Assembly: GCF_022601895.1 (NCBI RefSeq)
Contig: NZ_JAKVIO010000023.1
Coordinates: 1 to 64,000 of the forward strand
DNA: 64,000 nt
DNA from: Sphingomonas sp. LaA6.9
GTDB lineage: Bacteria > Pseudomonadota > Alphaproteobacteria > Sphingomonadales > Sphingomonadaceae
Direction of reading: 5' to 3'
Shown here: positions 7,707 to 16,091 of the stretch, in pieces
Layout: every line of letters starts with the position of its first letter
How positions within the stretch are numbered: position 1 is the first letter of the stretch
Notes under the pieces: generated by a model
What the model saw: the letters and a program-made list of their open reading frames with translations, nothing else
Database searches by the model: none
Told to the model about the DNA's origin: nothing
Made by a program: the position numbers and the translations under genes

Positions 7707-7821
7707 GCGATGAAGTGACGGGATATCGGGATCGACATGTCAGCTCGATGGTGCCGTTCATTGCCGCGAAAGCGCGCGCCCGATAGCGCTGATCTTCCAT
7801 CGTCACGAAAGGTTTGCGCGT

Positions 7822-8262
7822 ATGTCGGGTATCAGGGCTCTCAGCGGATCCGCGGTTCTGGTGGCGGCGCTGTTCTTGTCGACGGAGCCGGCGCTGGCTT
7901 TCGATCCGCCGCAGCGGCAAAACTATCAGAACAAGGGCCACCAGATCCAGTCTACTGACGATGACGAGGTCTCGTCGGGCGAAGAGGAAATTGCTGAGGA
8001 GGCGCCTTCCAGTGCGGAGGATGCGGCGGTTGACCTGTGCGCCCTCGCCGCCGAGCGCGAGGCGACGTTGGAGGGGCATCGCGGCCGCGTCAACGCGATC
8101 GGGCAGGTGCGCCAGACCGGCGGCGGCTGGGAGGTCGAGGGTGTCGTCGAGACCGGCCGCGGGCTCCTGGGCCTGTTCCGCGACGAGACGGTGTTCACGT
8201 GTTTCGCGCGTAATGGCCGTGTCGAAAGCATGCGCATCGAGGATGGATCTGAAGCGGGCTAA
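7822..8262 (+). CDS. Periplasmic protein of unknown function
   Basis: The 146-residue product has a signal peptide (MSGIRALSGSAVLVAALFLSTEPALA|FD), then a low-complexity, strongly acidic segment (about 48-70) and a small C-terminal domain (about 72-135) with DLCALAAEREATLEG and VFTCFARNGRVESM. The two cysteines, in DLC and FTC, could form a disulfide. I do not recognise a named family. The pattern of an extracytoplasmic domain reporting a sequence change after Cys resembles small sphingomonad DUF proteins. The start is ATG 7822 behind GAAAGG. It is flanked by long non-coding stretches and appears to be transcribed alone. Confidence 0.6.
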   Translation: MSGIRALSGSAVLVAALFLSTEPALAFDPPQRQNYQNKGHQIQSTDDDEVSSGEEEIAEEAPSSAEDAAVDLCALAAEREATLEGHRGRVNAIGQVRQTGGGWEVEGVVETGRGLLGLFRDETVFTCFARNGRVESMRIEDGSEAG

Positions 8263-8568
8263 GAATGCTGCCGACGATCGGGAGCCTTGGTTCGGCCGGG
8301 CAGGGGATTGCTTGTCATTAATTGCTCGTGCGAGTCATTATCAGATATGCTTTAAGAATGACACAGGCGGCTCCCTCTCCCCGTCCTGTTCGAGTTTTCT
8401 CGATACCTTAGCCGCCGGCCATTTTGCTGCCCTTGCAAGGCCGGCGGCACTTCTCTCTCGCGACATTTGTTATAGCTGACCCCACCGGATGCGCTGCAAA
8501 ACTGGACAGGCCTGCCCGCGCGCTTTAACCGGCGCGCATCTCCTCATTCCAGACATTCGGGCGACTCG
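8263..8568. other. Intergenic region before guaA
   Basis: A 306-base gap with an A+T-richer core (about 8310-8365) that probably holds the guaA promoter, and a strong hairpin at 8411-8448. I see no gene and no recognisable purine riboswitch. Confidence 0.4.
8411..8448 (+). terminator. Perfect 10-bp GC hairpin upstream of guaA
   Basis: GCCGCCGGCC (8411-8420) pairs with GGCCGGCGGC (8439-8448), with an extra inner TTGC/GCAA stem. No T-run follows. It may terminate the upstream transcript or lie in the guaA leader. Confidence 0.45.
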
Positions 8569-10128
8569 ATGACCGTACAGCCGCAGGACTCCATCCTTAT
8601 CGTCGATTTCGGCAGCCAGGTGACGCAGTTGATCGCCCGGCGCGTGCGCGAGGCGGGGGTCTATAGCGAGATCGCGCCGTTCAATGCGGCCGCCGAGGCA
8701 TTCGAACGGATGAAGCCGGCGGGCATCATCCTTTCGGGAGGGCCGGCGTCCGTGACCGATATAGAGAGCCCGCGCGCGCCGCAGCATTTCTTTGAGGCGG
8801 GCGTGCCGATCCTCGGTATCTGCTACGGCCAGCAGACGATGATGGAGCAGCTGGGTGGCAAGGTCGAAGCGCACGACCATGCCGAGTTCGGCCGCGCCTT
8901 TATCGACATTGCCGATCGTTCGTCGATCTTCGACGGGCTGTGGGCCGAGGGCGAGACGCACCAGGTCTGGATGAGCCATGGCGACCGCGTCACCCAGCCC
9001 GCGCCGGGTTTTCGCACGATTGCGCAGTCGGATGGTGCGCCCTTTGCGGCGACGGCTGACGAGGCGCGGCGCTTCTATGGCGTGCAGTTCCATCCCGAAG
9101 TTGTCCACACTCCCGATGGCGCGCGGCTGATCGCCAACTTCGCGCGCCATGTCTGCGGGCTCAAGGGCGACTGGACGATGGCAGAGTTCCGCGCGACCAA
9201 GATCGCGGAGATCCGCGCGCAGGTCGGCAAGGGCAAGGTGATCTGCGGTCTTTCAGGCGGCGTCGACAGCGCGGTCGCAGCGGTGCTGATCCATGAGGCG
9301 ATCGGCGACCAGCTGACCTGCGTTTTCGTCGATCACGGGCTGATGCGCTCGGGCGAGGCCGATCAGGTGGTGAGCCTGTTCCGTGGACACTACAACATCC
9401 CGCTCGTCCATGTGAACGCCGAGACGCTGTTCCTGTCGGGACTCAAGGGCGAGACCGACCCCGAGAAGAAGCGCAAATTCATCGGCAAGACCTTCATCGA
9501 CGTGTTCGAGGAGGAGGCACGCAAGATCGGTGGCGCCGAGTTCCTGGCGCAGGGCACGCTCTATCCCGATGTGATTGAATCGGTTTCGTTCACCGGTGGG
9601 CCCTCGGTAACAATCAAGAGCCACCACAATGTCGGCGGGCTGCCCGAGCGGATGAACATGAAGCTCGTCGAGCCGCTGCGCGAGCTGTTCAAGGATGAGG
9701 TCCGCGCGCTGGGCCGCGAACTCGGGCTGCCCGAGGTGTTCGTCGGCCGGCACCCGTTCCCGGGGCCGGGGCTCGCGATCCGCATTCCGGGTGAGGTCAG
9801 CAAGGACAAGTGCGACATATTGCGCAAGGCCGACGCGATCTACCTCGAGGAGATCCGCAACGCTGGGCTCTATGACGCGACCTGGCAGGCCTTCGCGGTG
9901 CTGCTGCCCGTCAAGACGGTGGGCGTGATGGGCGATGGACGCACTTATGACTCGGTCTGCGCGCTGCGCGCGGTCACCTCAACCGACGGCATGACAGCCG
10001 ACGTCTATCCCTTCGATGCCAGCTTTCTGACGCGCGTCGCGACGCGGATCGTAAATGAGGTGAAGGGCATCAACCGCGTGGTCTACGACTATACCTCGAA
10101 GCCGCCGGGCACGATCGAATGGGAGTGA
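8569..10128 (+). CDS. guaA: GMP synthase (glutamine-hydrolysing)
   Basis: GMP synthase catalyses the last step of GMP synthesis: XMP + ATP + glutamine gives GMP, AMP, PPi and glutamate. The 519-residue protein has the class I glutamine amidotransferase domain (about 1-200) with the nucleophile Cys in [10 protein letters not shown] and the His-Glu pair in [11 protein letters not shown]. The ATP-pyrophosphatase P-loop [12 protein letters not shown] follows near residue 225. The GMP synthase C-terminal dimerisation domain contains [12 protein letters not shown] and ends KPPGTIEWE. Length is standard. It is monocistronic, with hairpins before and a strong terminator after. Confidence 0.97.
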   Translation: MTVQPQDSILIVDFGSQVTQLIARRVREAGVYSEIAPFNAAAEAFERMKPAGIILSGGPASVTDIESPRAPQHFFEAGVPILGICYGQQTMMEQLGGKVEAHDHAEFGRAFIDIADRSSIFDGLWAEGETHQVWMSHGDRVTQPAPGFRTIAQSDGAPFAATADEARRFYGVQFHPEVVHTPDGARLIANFARHVCGLKGDWTMAEFRATKIAEIRAQVGKGKVICGLSGGVDSAVAAVLIHEAIGDQLTCVFVDHGLMRSGEADQVVSLFRGHYNIPLVHVNAETLFLSGLKGETDPEKKRKFIGKTFIDVFEEEARKIGGAEFLAQGTLYPDVIESVSFTGGPSVTIKSHHNVGGLPERMNMKLVEPLRELFKDEVRALGRELGLPEVFVGRHPFPGPGLAIRIPGEVSKDKCDILRKADAIYLEEIRNAGLYDATWQAFAVLLPVKTVGVMGDGRTYDSVCALRAVTSTDGMTADVYPFDASFLTRVATRIVNEVKGINRVVYDYTSKPPGTIEWE

Positions 10129-10201
10129 GGAAATCATCCTGTCCGGGGGACGGGAAGATTTCCTCACTCGAAAAGCGGCGTCCGGGGGGACGCCTTTTTT
10201 T
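10125..10201 (+). terminator. Double-hairpin terminator of guaA
   Basis: A perfect 11-bp stem (10125-10135 with 10157-10167) overlaps the guaA stop codon. It is followed by GGCGTCC/GGACGCC (10177-10183 with 10188-10194) around GGGG and a seven-T run. The second stem is a textbook intrinsic terminator. Confidence 0.9.
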
Positions 10202-10229
10202 GTCACTCAACAGAGCCGCCCGACTGCGC

Positions 10230-10709
10230 CTATTTGTGCGCGTGCGGATCGACCAGGGTGACAAGCGGCTGGCCGGGCTCGACGATATAGGTCGACAGCA
10301 TCCGTCCGGTCTCGGGACCGATATCGCGCGCATTATGGGGCGTGCGCGGAGGGATGAGGAAGCCGTCGCCCGCGCGCAGGATGATGGTCGGGCGTCCTTG
10401 CACGTGCATTTCGACCTCGCCGGCGATGATGAAGCCGACTTCCTCGCCCGGATGAATATGCCATCCCGATTCGACGCCGGGCGGAATTTCGGTTTCGACC
10501 TGCACGATCTCGCGACCCGGGGTTGAGGAAGGAGCACGCTGGATCACACGACGTGTGAGCTTGCCCGCGAGCGCGTCAGGTGCCTGTGCGGGCGCGGCGG
10601 CAACCGGGCTGGCAGGCGCTTCGGCGATTGCACTCGTGGCGGGTAAGGCCATGGTCAGCGCAAACACCGTTGCGCGGCTGAAGTAAGGCCGTCTGGGGCG
10701 CAACCGCAT
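10230..10709 (-). CDS. Exported cupin-domain protein
   Basis: A 159-residue periplasmic protein: signal peptide to about residue 30 (LTMALPATSAIA), an Ala/Pro-rich linker, then a single small cupin. Motif 1 is HIHPGEEVGFIIAGE, with two His and a Glu for metal binding; motif 2 is LIPPRTPHNARD, with the third His. Small cupins of this kind are often dioxygenase-like or metal-binding, and the substrate cannot be read from sequence. The start is ATG 10709, preceded by AAGGAGATCCAC; the frame continues to 10748 but without a site. It lies 76 bases downstream of the VOC gene on the same strand and could be cotranscribed with it. Confidence 0.8.
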   Translation of the reverse strand: MRLRPRRPYFSRATVFALTMALPATSAIAEAPASPVAAAPAQAPDALAGKLTRRVIQRAPSSTPGREIVQVETEIPPGVESGWHIHPGEEVGFIIAGEVEMHVQGRPTIILRAGDGFLIPPRTPHNARDIGPETGRMLSTYIVEPGQPLVTLVDPHAHK

Positions 10710-10785
10710 GTGGATCTCCTTGAATGTGCTGCGTCTGGTCAAAGACACCGGGCCTGCCTAAGACCCGGTGTCTATGCGATAACGT

Positions 10786-11448
10786 TTATTCGGGAAGCGG
10801 TTCGCCGGTCTGTTCGCGGACGAGATATTCGGCATACCAGTCGGCCCAGTTCTCATCGTGCTTGCCGCCGTTGCGCTTTTCATGCTCGCCATGGGCGGCA
10901 CCGGCGCGGCGCAGAGCGGCGGCGAGGTCTGCGGGCGAAGTGAAGCTCGCGCCGTTGGCATCGATGCGGCCGGGCAGGCGCGTGGTGATTTCCTGGAGGA
11001 GCCAGCCGTTACCGTCGGGGTCACTGAAGGAAGCATAGGAGCGATAAGTGCCGCGCTCCGGATCGACACCGGGGAAACGCCGGCGCCCGAACAGATAGGG
11101 CTCGTCTGTGCCCTCATGGGCATCGCCTTCGGCGTGGAAGGGCTCGCCGACCGCGATGCCGCGGCCGAGCAGTTCGTCGCGGGCGGCCTCGATATCGGAG
11201 ACGATCAGATAGAGCCCCTGCGCGGAGCCGGGCGCGGCTGCCGTCACATTCTTGCCGAAGATCACCGAAGCGCCCGATCCGGGCGGGGTGAACTGGATCA
11301 CGCGATAGTCATCGGGGCCCGCGAAATCGGCATCGAGGCGCCAGCCGAGCTTCTCATAGAACGCCTTTGCGCGATCGACATCCGACACGGGGATGACGAC
11401 GATCTCGAGCTTGAAATCGACGGCGGGAGCTGTGCTTGCATTGGTCAT
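10786..11448 (-). CDS. VOC (glyoxalase-fold) family protein
   Basis: The 220-residue protein carries one VOC domain (about 12-145): LEIVVIPVSDVDRAKAFYEK begins the first beta-alpha-beta-beta-beta unit, and SDPDGNGWLLQEITTRLPGR ends the second. The C-terminal 50 residues form a separate helical tail with NWADWYAEYLVREQTG, a motif found appended to several stress-related proteins. Substrate and metal are not deducible. I start at ATG 11448, with AAGGAA in front. Upstream is a striking palindrome ladder (11512-11598) shared with the divergent RidA gene, suggesting repressor control. Confidence 0.8.
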   Translation of the reverse strand: MTNASTAPAVDFKLEIVVIPVSDVDRAKAFYEKLGWRLDADFAGPDDYRVIQFTPPGSGASVIFGKNVTAAAPGSAQGLYLIVSDIEAARDELLGRGIAVGEPFHAEGDAHEGTDEPYLFGRRRFPGVDPERGTYRSYASFSDPDGNGWLLQEITTRLPGRIDANGASFTSPADLAAALRRAGAAHGEHEKRNGGKHDENWADWYAEYLVREQTGEPLPE

Positions 11449-11511
11449 GACATGTTCCTTGATAGGGTTGAGTTGCACCGGCGCCTGCAATGCGCGCCTC
11501 TTATGTTTTGT

Positions 11512-11598
11512 AATCGTACGCGATTTAATCGTATGCGATTTAAATAAGCGAGTCGCGCTCCCGTGTCAATATGTGTCCGATTTAATCGCTTGCGTGTT
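11512..11598. promoter_or_regulatory. Ladder of palindromic operator-like sites
   Basis: AATCG-TACG-CGATT (11512-11525) and AATCG-TATG-CGATT (11527-11540) are adjacent palindromes 15 bp apart. A third, degenerate copy is AATCGCTTGCGTGTT (11584-11598). The 11-mer CGATTTAATCG occurs exactly at 11521-11531 and at 11578-11588. The region is A+T-rich, unlike its surroundings, and lies between divergent VOC and RidA-like genes. It looks like a multi-site operator, perhaps for a TetR-type repressor encoded elsewhere. Confidence 0.55.
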
Positions 11599-11737
11599 AA
11601 ATAGGCGGCCGAATTGTGCCGTTGGTCGACAGCCTCTTTCCGTCTCTTGCGCGGGCCGATAGAGGGCGAGCCGTCCGGGGCAGCCTCCGTTTCTTACGCA
11701 ACGCACGGTTGCGCCACATATCTGAAGAGGATCACGC

Positions 11738-12121
11738 ATGACACGCAGGCTCATTTCCAGCGGTTCCCCGTTCGAGGCGACGATCGGCTATTCGCGTGCG
11801 GTCGTGCAGGGGGATTTCTGCTTCGTGTCGGGCTGCACGGGTTATGACCCGGACACGCGTATCATGCCCGACAGTGCAGCGGATCAGGCGCGCAACGCGT
11901 TTCGCGTGATCGAGAGAGCGCTGGCCGAGGCGGGCTTCGAAATGGCCGATATCGTGCGCGTGGTCTATTATGCCACCGACATGGCGTGGTGGAACGAGGC
12001 GATGCCCGTCTTCGCCGAAACCCTTGGCGATATCCGCCCCGCCGCAACCGGCCTCATCGTCGGGCTCGTCGCGCCCGAGATGAAGCTCGAGATCGAGGTG
12101 ACCGCGATGCGGCGGGGCTGA
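11738..12121 (+). CDS. RidA/YjgF family protein
   Basis: RidA-family trimers hydrolyse reactive enamine/imine intermediates or use the same fold for other small-molecule chemistry. The 127-residue protein has SSGSPFEATIGYSRAV, then GDFCFVSGCTGYDPDT, the helix QARNAFRVIERALAEAGFEMADIVRVVYYATD, and the C-terminal strand PEMKLEIEVTAMRRG. The catalytic Arg-Glu pair of true RidA is only partly matched: E-IEVTA is present, but the usual R-VEVE arrangement is altered. It may therefore belong to the broader YjgF group. The start is ATG 11738 behind GAAGAGGA. The palindrome ladder lies upstream. Confidence 0.82.
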   Translation: MTRRLISSGSPFEATIGYSRAVVQGDFCFVSGCTGYDPDTRIMPDSAADQARNAFRVIERALAEAGFEMADIVRVVYYATDMAWWNEAMPVFAETLGDIRPAATGLIVGLVAPEMKLEIEVTAMRRG

Positions 12122-12124
12122 CGC

Positions 12125-12340
12125 TCAGGGCCCTCCCACCCAGCCGCTTCGCTTGAACACCGCCCAGATCGCCTGGGCGTGGCCATGGCCGAGGCCGAAA
12201 TCCGCCTTGAGCCAGTTGACGATCTGCGTGGCCTTGATGTGCGGGCCCGTCAGGCCCTTTTCGGCCGCAATCGCGTGGAAATCCTCGGGCATCTTGCCCG
12301 TTTTGGCGTGAATGTTGCTAATATAGGCTTCAAAGGACAT
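12125..12340 (-). CDS. DUF4287 protein
   Basis: A 71-residue cytoplasmic protein of the DUF4287 type: MSFEAYISNIHAKTGKMPED, then GLTGPHIKATQIVNWLKADFGLGHGHAQAI. The family is small, helical and of unknown function; it is often found beside SRPBCC and ArsR genes, as here. Its start overlaps the end of the DUF998 gene by 11 bases, so the two are translationally linked. It is the last member of the ArsR-led operon that begins near 13894. Confidence 0.8.
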   Translation of the reverse strand: MSFEAYISNIHAKTGKMPEDFHAIAAEKGLTGPHIKATQIVNWLKADFGLGHGHAQAIWAVFKRSGWVGGP

Positions 12341-13004
12341 GGGTTCCTCCGGGCGCGCGCGTCAGCGCCGCAGGGGGCGTCGGGGCATCAGCCGGCGAGG
12401 AGAGATGCAGCGCAATCGCCCCGAGCCAGATCCAGCCCAGCGCGGCCGCAATGAAAAAGGCGATGCCGGGTGGAATGACGCCAGCCATGCCAATGATGAT
12501 GAGCACGGGCATGACGATGCCCGCAGTCAGCGAGAAGGCAGACCAGCCATCGGCCAATCGCGGCGCAAGGACAAAGCACGCCGCAATCAGCGAACCGAAT
12601 GCCAGCATGAAGGCGATCGAGTGGATGATCGCCGTGGGCGTCATCACGGGCATCTGGTCGTCGGGCGTGCCCGGGGGGAAACCCATTCCCGGCGGTGCGG
12701 GGAAGATCCCGGCAAGGATCAGTCCCAGCCCGTACAGGCCGATCAGGATCGGTACCCAACGGCTACCCGGCAAGGCGCGACGCAAGCCCATCGCGCACGC
12801 CAGAACGAGAAGCCCGGACAGGATGAAGGTCGCCACCATCAGCCAGCCACGCTCGCCCAGGCTGAGCACGCTGATCGCGTGGCGCATGATGTCGAATCCG
12901 GGACGTGCAAAGATCTCCACGGTCGAGACACCGAGAAAGACCACGCCGGCCACAATCCCCGCCCGGAGCAACCGGGCGTCATTGCTGCTGTACGATTCGG
13001 TCAT
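12330..13004 (-). CDS. DUF998 integral membrane protein
   Basis: The 224-residue protein has about six transmembrane helices and the DUF998 hallmark ARPGFDIMRHAISVLSLGERG after the first helix, followed by a second conserved loop FPAPPGMGFPPGTP. Its function is unknown. The start is ATG 13004, 29 bases after the SRPBCC gene stop. It overlaps DUF4287 at its 3' end. DUF998 genes commonly accompany ArsR-type regulators in Alphaproteobacteria, fitting this operon. Confidence 0.8.
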   Translation of the reverse strand: MTESYSSNDARLLRAGIVAGVVFLGVSTVEIFARPGFDIMRHAISVLSLGERGWLMVATFILSGLLVLACAMGLRRALPGSRWVPILIGLYGLGLILAGIFPAPPGMGFPPGTPDDQMPVMTPTAIIHSIAFMLAFGSLIAACFVLAPRLADGWSAFSLTAGIVMPVLIIIGMAGVIPPGIAFFIAAALGWIWLGAIALHLSSPADAPTPPAALTRAPGGTHVL

Positions 13005-13033
13005 ATCGAGAACTCCCGTTCACAGGCGCCGGA

Positions 13034-13525
13034 TCAGCGCGCGAGGCTGCCCGCCTTGATATATTCGACCATCTGGGTGACGACCGTGCCCCAGCCATCG
13101 TGGAAGCCCATGTCCTCATGGTTCTTGCGCGTCTCCTCGTTGCCGTGGATCGCGATCGCGGTGTAGCGCGTGCCCGTTTCGGTCGGCGCGAGCAGCAGCG
13201 CGGCGGTGAAGAACGGCTTGGGGGCGGGGCGGTAGCCGGGGAGCAAGGTGTCGGTCCAGATCAGCCGCTCATGGGGCACGACCTCGAGATAGCAGCCGGC
13301 ATTGGGAAATTCCTGACCCTCGGGCGAACGCATCGTCGTGCTCATGATGCCGCCGGGGCGCAGATCGATCTCGCAGGACGTGATCGTCCAGGGCTTGGGG
13401 ACGAACCATTGGCGCAGATGCTCGGGCGTGGTCCAGGCCTTCCAGACGAGCTCGACGGGCACGTCGAGTTCGCGTTCCAGCACGAGGTCGAGCTTGGGGT
13501 CGGGCTTTCCGAGGGGGAACGTCAT
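13034..13525 (-). CDS. SRPBCC (AHSA1/START-like) domain protein
   Basis: A 163-residue protein with the helix-grip fold that binds hydrophobic ligands. Its features are [32 protein letters not shown], a central [15 protein letters not shown] turn, and the C-terminal helix with [19 protein letters not shown]. It is of the AHSA1 type that is nearly always paired with an ArsR regulator. Its ATG immediately follows the ArsR stop (TAAATG on the minus strand), so translation is coupled. The ligand is unknown. Confidence 0.88.
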   Translation of the reverse strand: MTFPLGKPDPKLDLVLERELDVPVELVWKAWTTPEHLRQWFVPKPWTITSCEIDLRPGGIMSTTMRSPEGQEFPNAGCYLEVVPHERLIWTDTLLPGYRPAPKPFFTAALLLAPTETGTRYTAIAIHGNEETRKNHEDMGFHDGWGTVVTQMVEYIKAGSLAR

Positions 13526-13894
13526 TTAGGGATTCTCCTCTTCCTTCATTTTCAGCAAATGGCTGTCGAGCCGGTCGAGCCGGCGTTCCCAGAGCGTGCG
13601 CTGGCGGCCGAGCCAGTCCTCGGCGAGCTTCAGGCAATCGGGCTCGAGCCGGTAGGTGCGGACGCGGCCGATCTTGCGCGAGGCAACGAGACCGCAGCTT
13701 TCAAGAACCTTCAGATGCTCGACGAACGAGGGCAGCGCCATCTTGTACGGCGCAGCAAGCTCGCTGACCGACGCCTGCTTCGCGCTCAGCCGTTCGAGCA
13801 CGTCGCGCCGCGTGGGATCGGCGAGCGCGCGAAAGACGCCGTCGATCATCGGCGGGGGTGATGGGGGTGCAGGAATCGAAGCGTGCGGGAACAT
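13526..13894 (-). CDS. ArsR-family transcriptional repressor
   Basis: A 122-residue winged-helix repressor: MIDGVFRALADPTRRDVLERL, the recognition helix SVSELAAPYKMALPSFVEHLKVLESCGLV, and the wing ASRKIGRVRTYRLEPD. No CxC metal site is present, so it is the non-metal type linked to SRPBCC proteins. I start at ATG 13894, because translation beyond it would need a TTG inside the palindrome; a later ATG at 13849 is the alternative. The 19-bp perfect inverted repeat at 13909-13950 covers its promoter, which indicates autoregulation of the four-gene operon. Confidence 0.88.
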   Translation of the reverse strand: MFPHASIPAPPSPPPMIDGVFRALADPTRRDVLERLSAKQASVSELAAPYKMALPSFVEHLKVLESCGLVASRKIGRVRTYRLEPDCLKLAEDWLGRQRTLWERRLDRLDSHLLKMKEEENP

Positions 13895-13908
13895 GTGACG
13901 CGATCTAG

Positions 13909-13950
13909 CTCCATCCAATACTTAGGTCAATACCTAAGTATTGGATGGAG
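13909..13950. promoter_or_regulatory. 19-bp perfect inverted repeat, probable ArsR operator
   Basis: Positions 13909-13927 are the exact reverse complement of 13932-13950, with CAAT between them; the inner core is ACTTAGGT-CAAT-ACCTAAGT. It lies 15 bases upstream of the repressor start and includes the GGAG of its leader, so a bound dimer would block transcription. Confidence 0.75.
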
Positions 13951-14029
13951 CCTCTTCGTTGTCACAGTCCCTGACGGCACCCGCAGGTCACCGCTGGTCT
14001 CGCATCGCGGGCGCGGCTAGGAAGGGGGC

Positions 14030-14269
14030 ATGAAGGTCCGTTATCGCGTCATCCATCAACGGAAATCGGCGATCGCCGCACTGCTCAGCGGGCGCGGCTA
14101 TACCGACTGGTACATCGCGCAGCGCAAGCGCCTGTTCGGCTGGGCTCCGCTCGGCACCTATCCAACGCTGGAAGAGGCGGAGGCGGCGTGCGACCAGCAT
14201 GCGGGCGGCAAGCTGCTTCCTGGCGGCGGGCATATTGTCGCCGAGTTCGTGCGGCTCGACGAGGATTGA
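14030..14269 (+). CDS. Small conserved-type hypothetical protein
   Basis: A 79-residue basic protein, MKVRYRVIHQRKSAIAALLS, with GRGYTDWYIAQRKRLFGWAPLGTYPTLEEAEAACDQHA in the middle. The 'W..Aqrk.lFGW.plG.y.tleeAe.ac..h' layout looks like a single small alpha/beta domain. I do not recognise a named family. The start is ATG 14030, directly after GGAAGGGGGC. It precedes the ArsC-like gene by 31 bases on the same strand and may share its transcript. Confidence 0.6.
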   Translation: MKVRYRVIHQRKSAIAALLSGRGYTDWYIAQRKRLFGWAPLGTYPTLEEAEAACDQHAGGKLLPGGGHIVAEFVRLDED

Positions 14270-14300
14270 CCCCGCGACGGGCGCGCGCCACACACCGCGC

Positions 14301-14657
14301 ATGAGCATCACCATGTACGGCATCAAGAATTGCGACACGATCAAGAAGGCGCGGACCTGGCTGGAAGATCGCGGAATTGGCTATGACTTCCACGACTATA
14401 AGGCCGTGGGGGCGGACGAGGTGCAACTGCGTCGCTGGGTGGACGAGCACGGGTGGGAGACAATCCTCAACCGCGCGGGCACGACCTTCCGCAAGCTGCC
14501 CGATGCCGATCGCGAGGGGCTGGACGCGGACAAGGCTATCGCGCTGATGCTGGCGCAACCCTCGATGATCAAGCGCCCCGTCCTAGACCTGGGGGCGCGC
14601 CGGCTGGTGGGCTTCAAGCCCGATCAGTATGAGGCAGCGTTCGCCTCCACCGGATAA
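14301..14657 (+). CDS. ArsC/Spx-family (YffB-like) thioredoxin-fold protein
   Basis: The 118-residue protein starts MSITMYGIKNCDTIKKARTWLE and has the ArsC-family topology: DYKAVGADEVQLRRWVDEHGWETILNRAGTTFRKL, then LMLAQPSMIKRPVLDLG with the conserved Ile-Lys-Arg-Pro turn. There is one cysteine in the CxxC position (NCDT), as in YffB/Spx-like members, so it is not a classical arsenate reductase with the three-Arg triad. YffB is thought to act on glutathione or thiols. The start is ATG 14301; ATG 14313 is a close alternative. There is no ars operon around it. Confidence 0.82.
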   Translation: MSITMYGIKNCDTIKKARTWLEDRGIGYDFHDYKAVGADEVQLRRWVDEHGWETILNRAGTTFRKLPDADREGLDADKAIALMLAQPSMIKRPVLDLGARRLVGFKPDQYEAAFASTG

Positions 14658-14662
14658 GCGTC

Positions 14663-16006
14663 CTATGCTGGCCCGATCCCATCGGAGGCTGGATCCGACG
14701 GTTCGATTTGGGTCTGGCGAGAGCCCGGCCGGCGTGCATAGGCCGGGCGCGGCAAGCTGGCGAGGGCGATGCTGCTGGCGACCATGAACGCGATCGTGAG
14801 CCAGAGGAAAATCGTGTAGTTGCCAAACTCATCGAAGATGGCTGCCGCGCCGAGCGGTCCCGTGGCGGTCCCGATCGACAGCGCGGTGAGCAACCCGCCA
14901 TAGAGACCGCCGAAGGTCTTGAGCCCGAAATGCTGCGTCGTCAGATAGACGATCACGTCGACCTCCGCGCCCAGCGTCAGCCCGATCAGCGCGGCCGCGA
15001 CGGCCTGCCCCAGAAATTCGTCTCCGGCCAGCAGCAGCGACAGGCATCCGATAGCGGGAAGCAGGAAAGCCACAGCCCCGACGAGCGATCCCCGAAAGCG
15101 ATCGAGCAGCAGTCCCGTGCCGAGGCGCCCGACGATCGAGAAAATGCCGACAAGCGACGCTATGCCCGCTGCCTTGAGCGGATCGGCGCCGCGATCGGTC
15201 AATATCGGAACGAAGTGCACGACGAGCGCGATGATGGTGAAGGTGAACAACAGGCTGGCGAGCAATAGCCGGTGATAGATCGAGGAACGCAGGCCCTCCG
15301 ACAGGCTCGAGCCCTCCAGTTCCTGCGCCACCGGCTGATCGGCGGGCGCGGGCCTGACCTGCCTGTCCTTGGCACCGCGGAAGAAGATCAGGATCACTGG
15401 AAAGGCGATTGCGACCCAGATGGCCGCCTGCGCCATCACGGCGCTCTGCCAGCCATAGTTGCCGATGAGCCATGTGCCCAGCAGCGGGAAAATGGCTGCC
15501 GCGAGAGATGCGCCGCAGAGCGTGATCGCGAAGGCGAGCCCGCGAGACGCCTCGAAGCGCGTTGCGACGGCGCTGGTCCATATCGTCGCCTGCACCGGCA
15601 AGGTGGCGACAGCAAGAAGCCCCCAGAGGAAATACCACTGGGTCTTGTCGCCGGTTGCGGTGCTGAGCAGCGCGAATGCACCGGTGGTGAGCAGCACGCC
15701 GACGACGCCGAAAACGCGCGGCCCCAGCCGGTCGACCAGCAATCCGATCGGCACCGAGAAAAGCGCCTGGACGAGCGTCGCGATCGTCAGGCCGATCGTG
15801 GTCTGCGTGCGCGACCAGCCGAAAGACTCGCTGATCGGCGCGATATAGGGACCAAGCCCGTAAATATGGATGACGCTGGTCGCATATCCCAGTGCCGCCG
15901 CGATCGGCAGCATATGGTATCGGCGCCACTCGGCGCCGGCGGTGCGATCAGCTATCGGCATCAAATCCCCCATCCGCATCGTCGATGCGCTTGTGCTTTT
16001 TTCCAT
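14663..16006 (-). CDS. Major facilitator superfamily transporter
   Basis: A 447-residue inner-membrane carrier with about 12 helices in two bundles. MFS signatures include IGLLVDRLGPRVFGVVG in loop 2-3 (motif A) and LLLDRFRG in the second half. The N-terminal half contains GPYIAPISESFGWSRTQTTIG, reminiscent of monocarboxylate/oxalate-type MFS members. The substrate is unknown. The start is ATG 16006, with weak AGAG in front. It converges closely with the ArsC-like gene (5 bases apart) and follows the YeeE gene on the same strand after 85 bases. Confidence 0.85.
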   Translation of the reverse strand: MEKSTSASTMRMGDLMPIADRTAGAEWRRYHMLPIAAALGYATSVIHIYGLGPYIAPISESFGWSRTQTTIGLTIATLVQALFSVPIGLLVDRLGPRVFGVVGVLLTTGAFALLSTATGDKTQWYFLWGLLAVATLPVQATIWTSAVATRFEASRGLAFAITLCGASLAAAIFPLLGTWLIGNYGWQSAVMAQAAIWVAIAFPVILIFFRGAKDRQVRPAPADQPVAQELEGSSLSEGLRSSIYHRLLLASLLFTFTIIALVVHFVPILTDRGADPLKAAGIASLVGIFSIVGRLGTGLLLDRFRGSLVGAVAFLLPAIGCLSLLLAGDEFLGQAVAAALIGLTLGAEVDVIVYLTTQHFGLKTFGGLYGGLLTALSIGTATGPLGAAAIFDEFGNYTIFLWLTIAFMVASSIALASLPRPAYARRPGSRQTQIEPSDPASDGIGPA

Positions 16007-16091
16007 TCTCTAATCAGCTCCGCTCGAAAAAGGAACCAGTCTCATTTTTTGGCGCGGCCAAAAGGCGGCGCGTTGTTTTGCGCCATCGGCT

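Larger units (their letters stand above)
7517..7821. other. Hairpin-rich intergenic region
   Basis: About 305 bases without a convincing gene. It carries three structures listed separately (7538-7566, 7583-7622, 7668-7706). The rest should include the promoter of the gene at 7822. Nothing else is recognisable. Confidence 0.4.
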
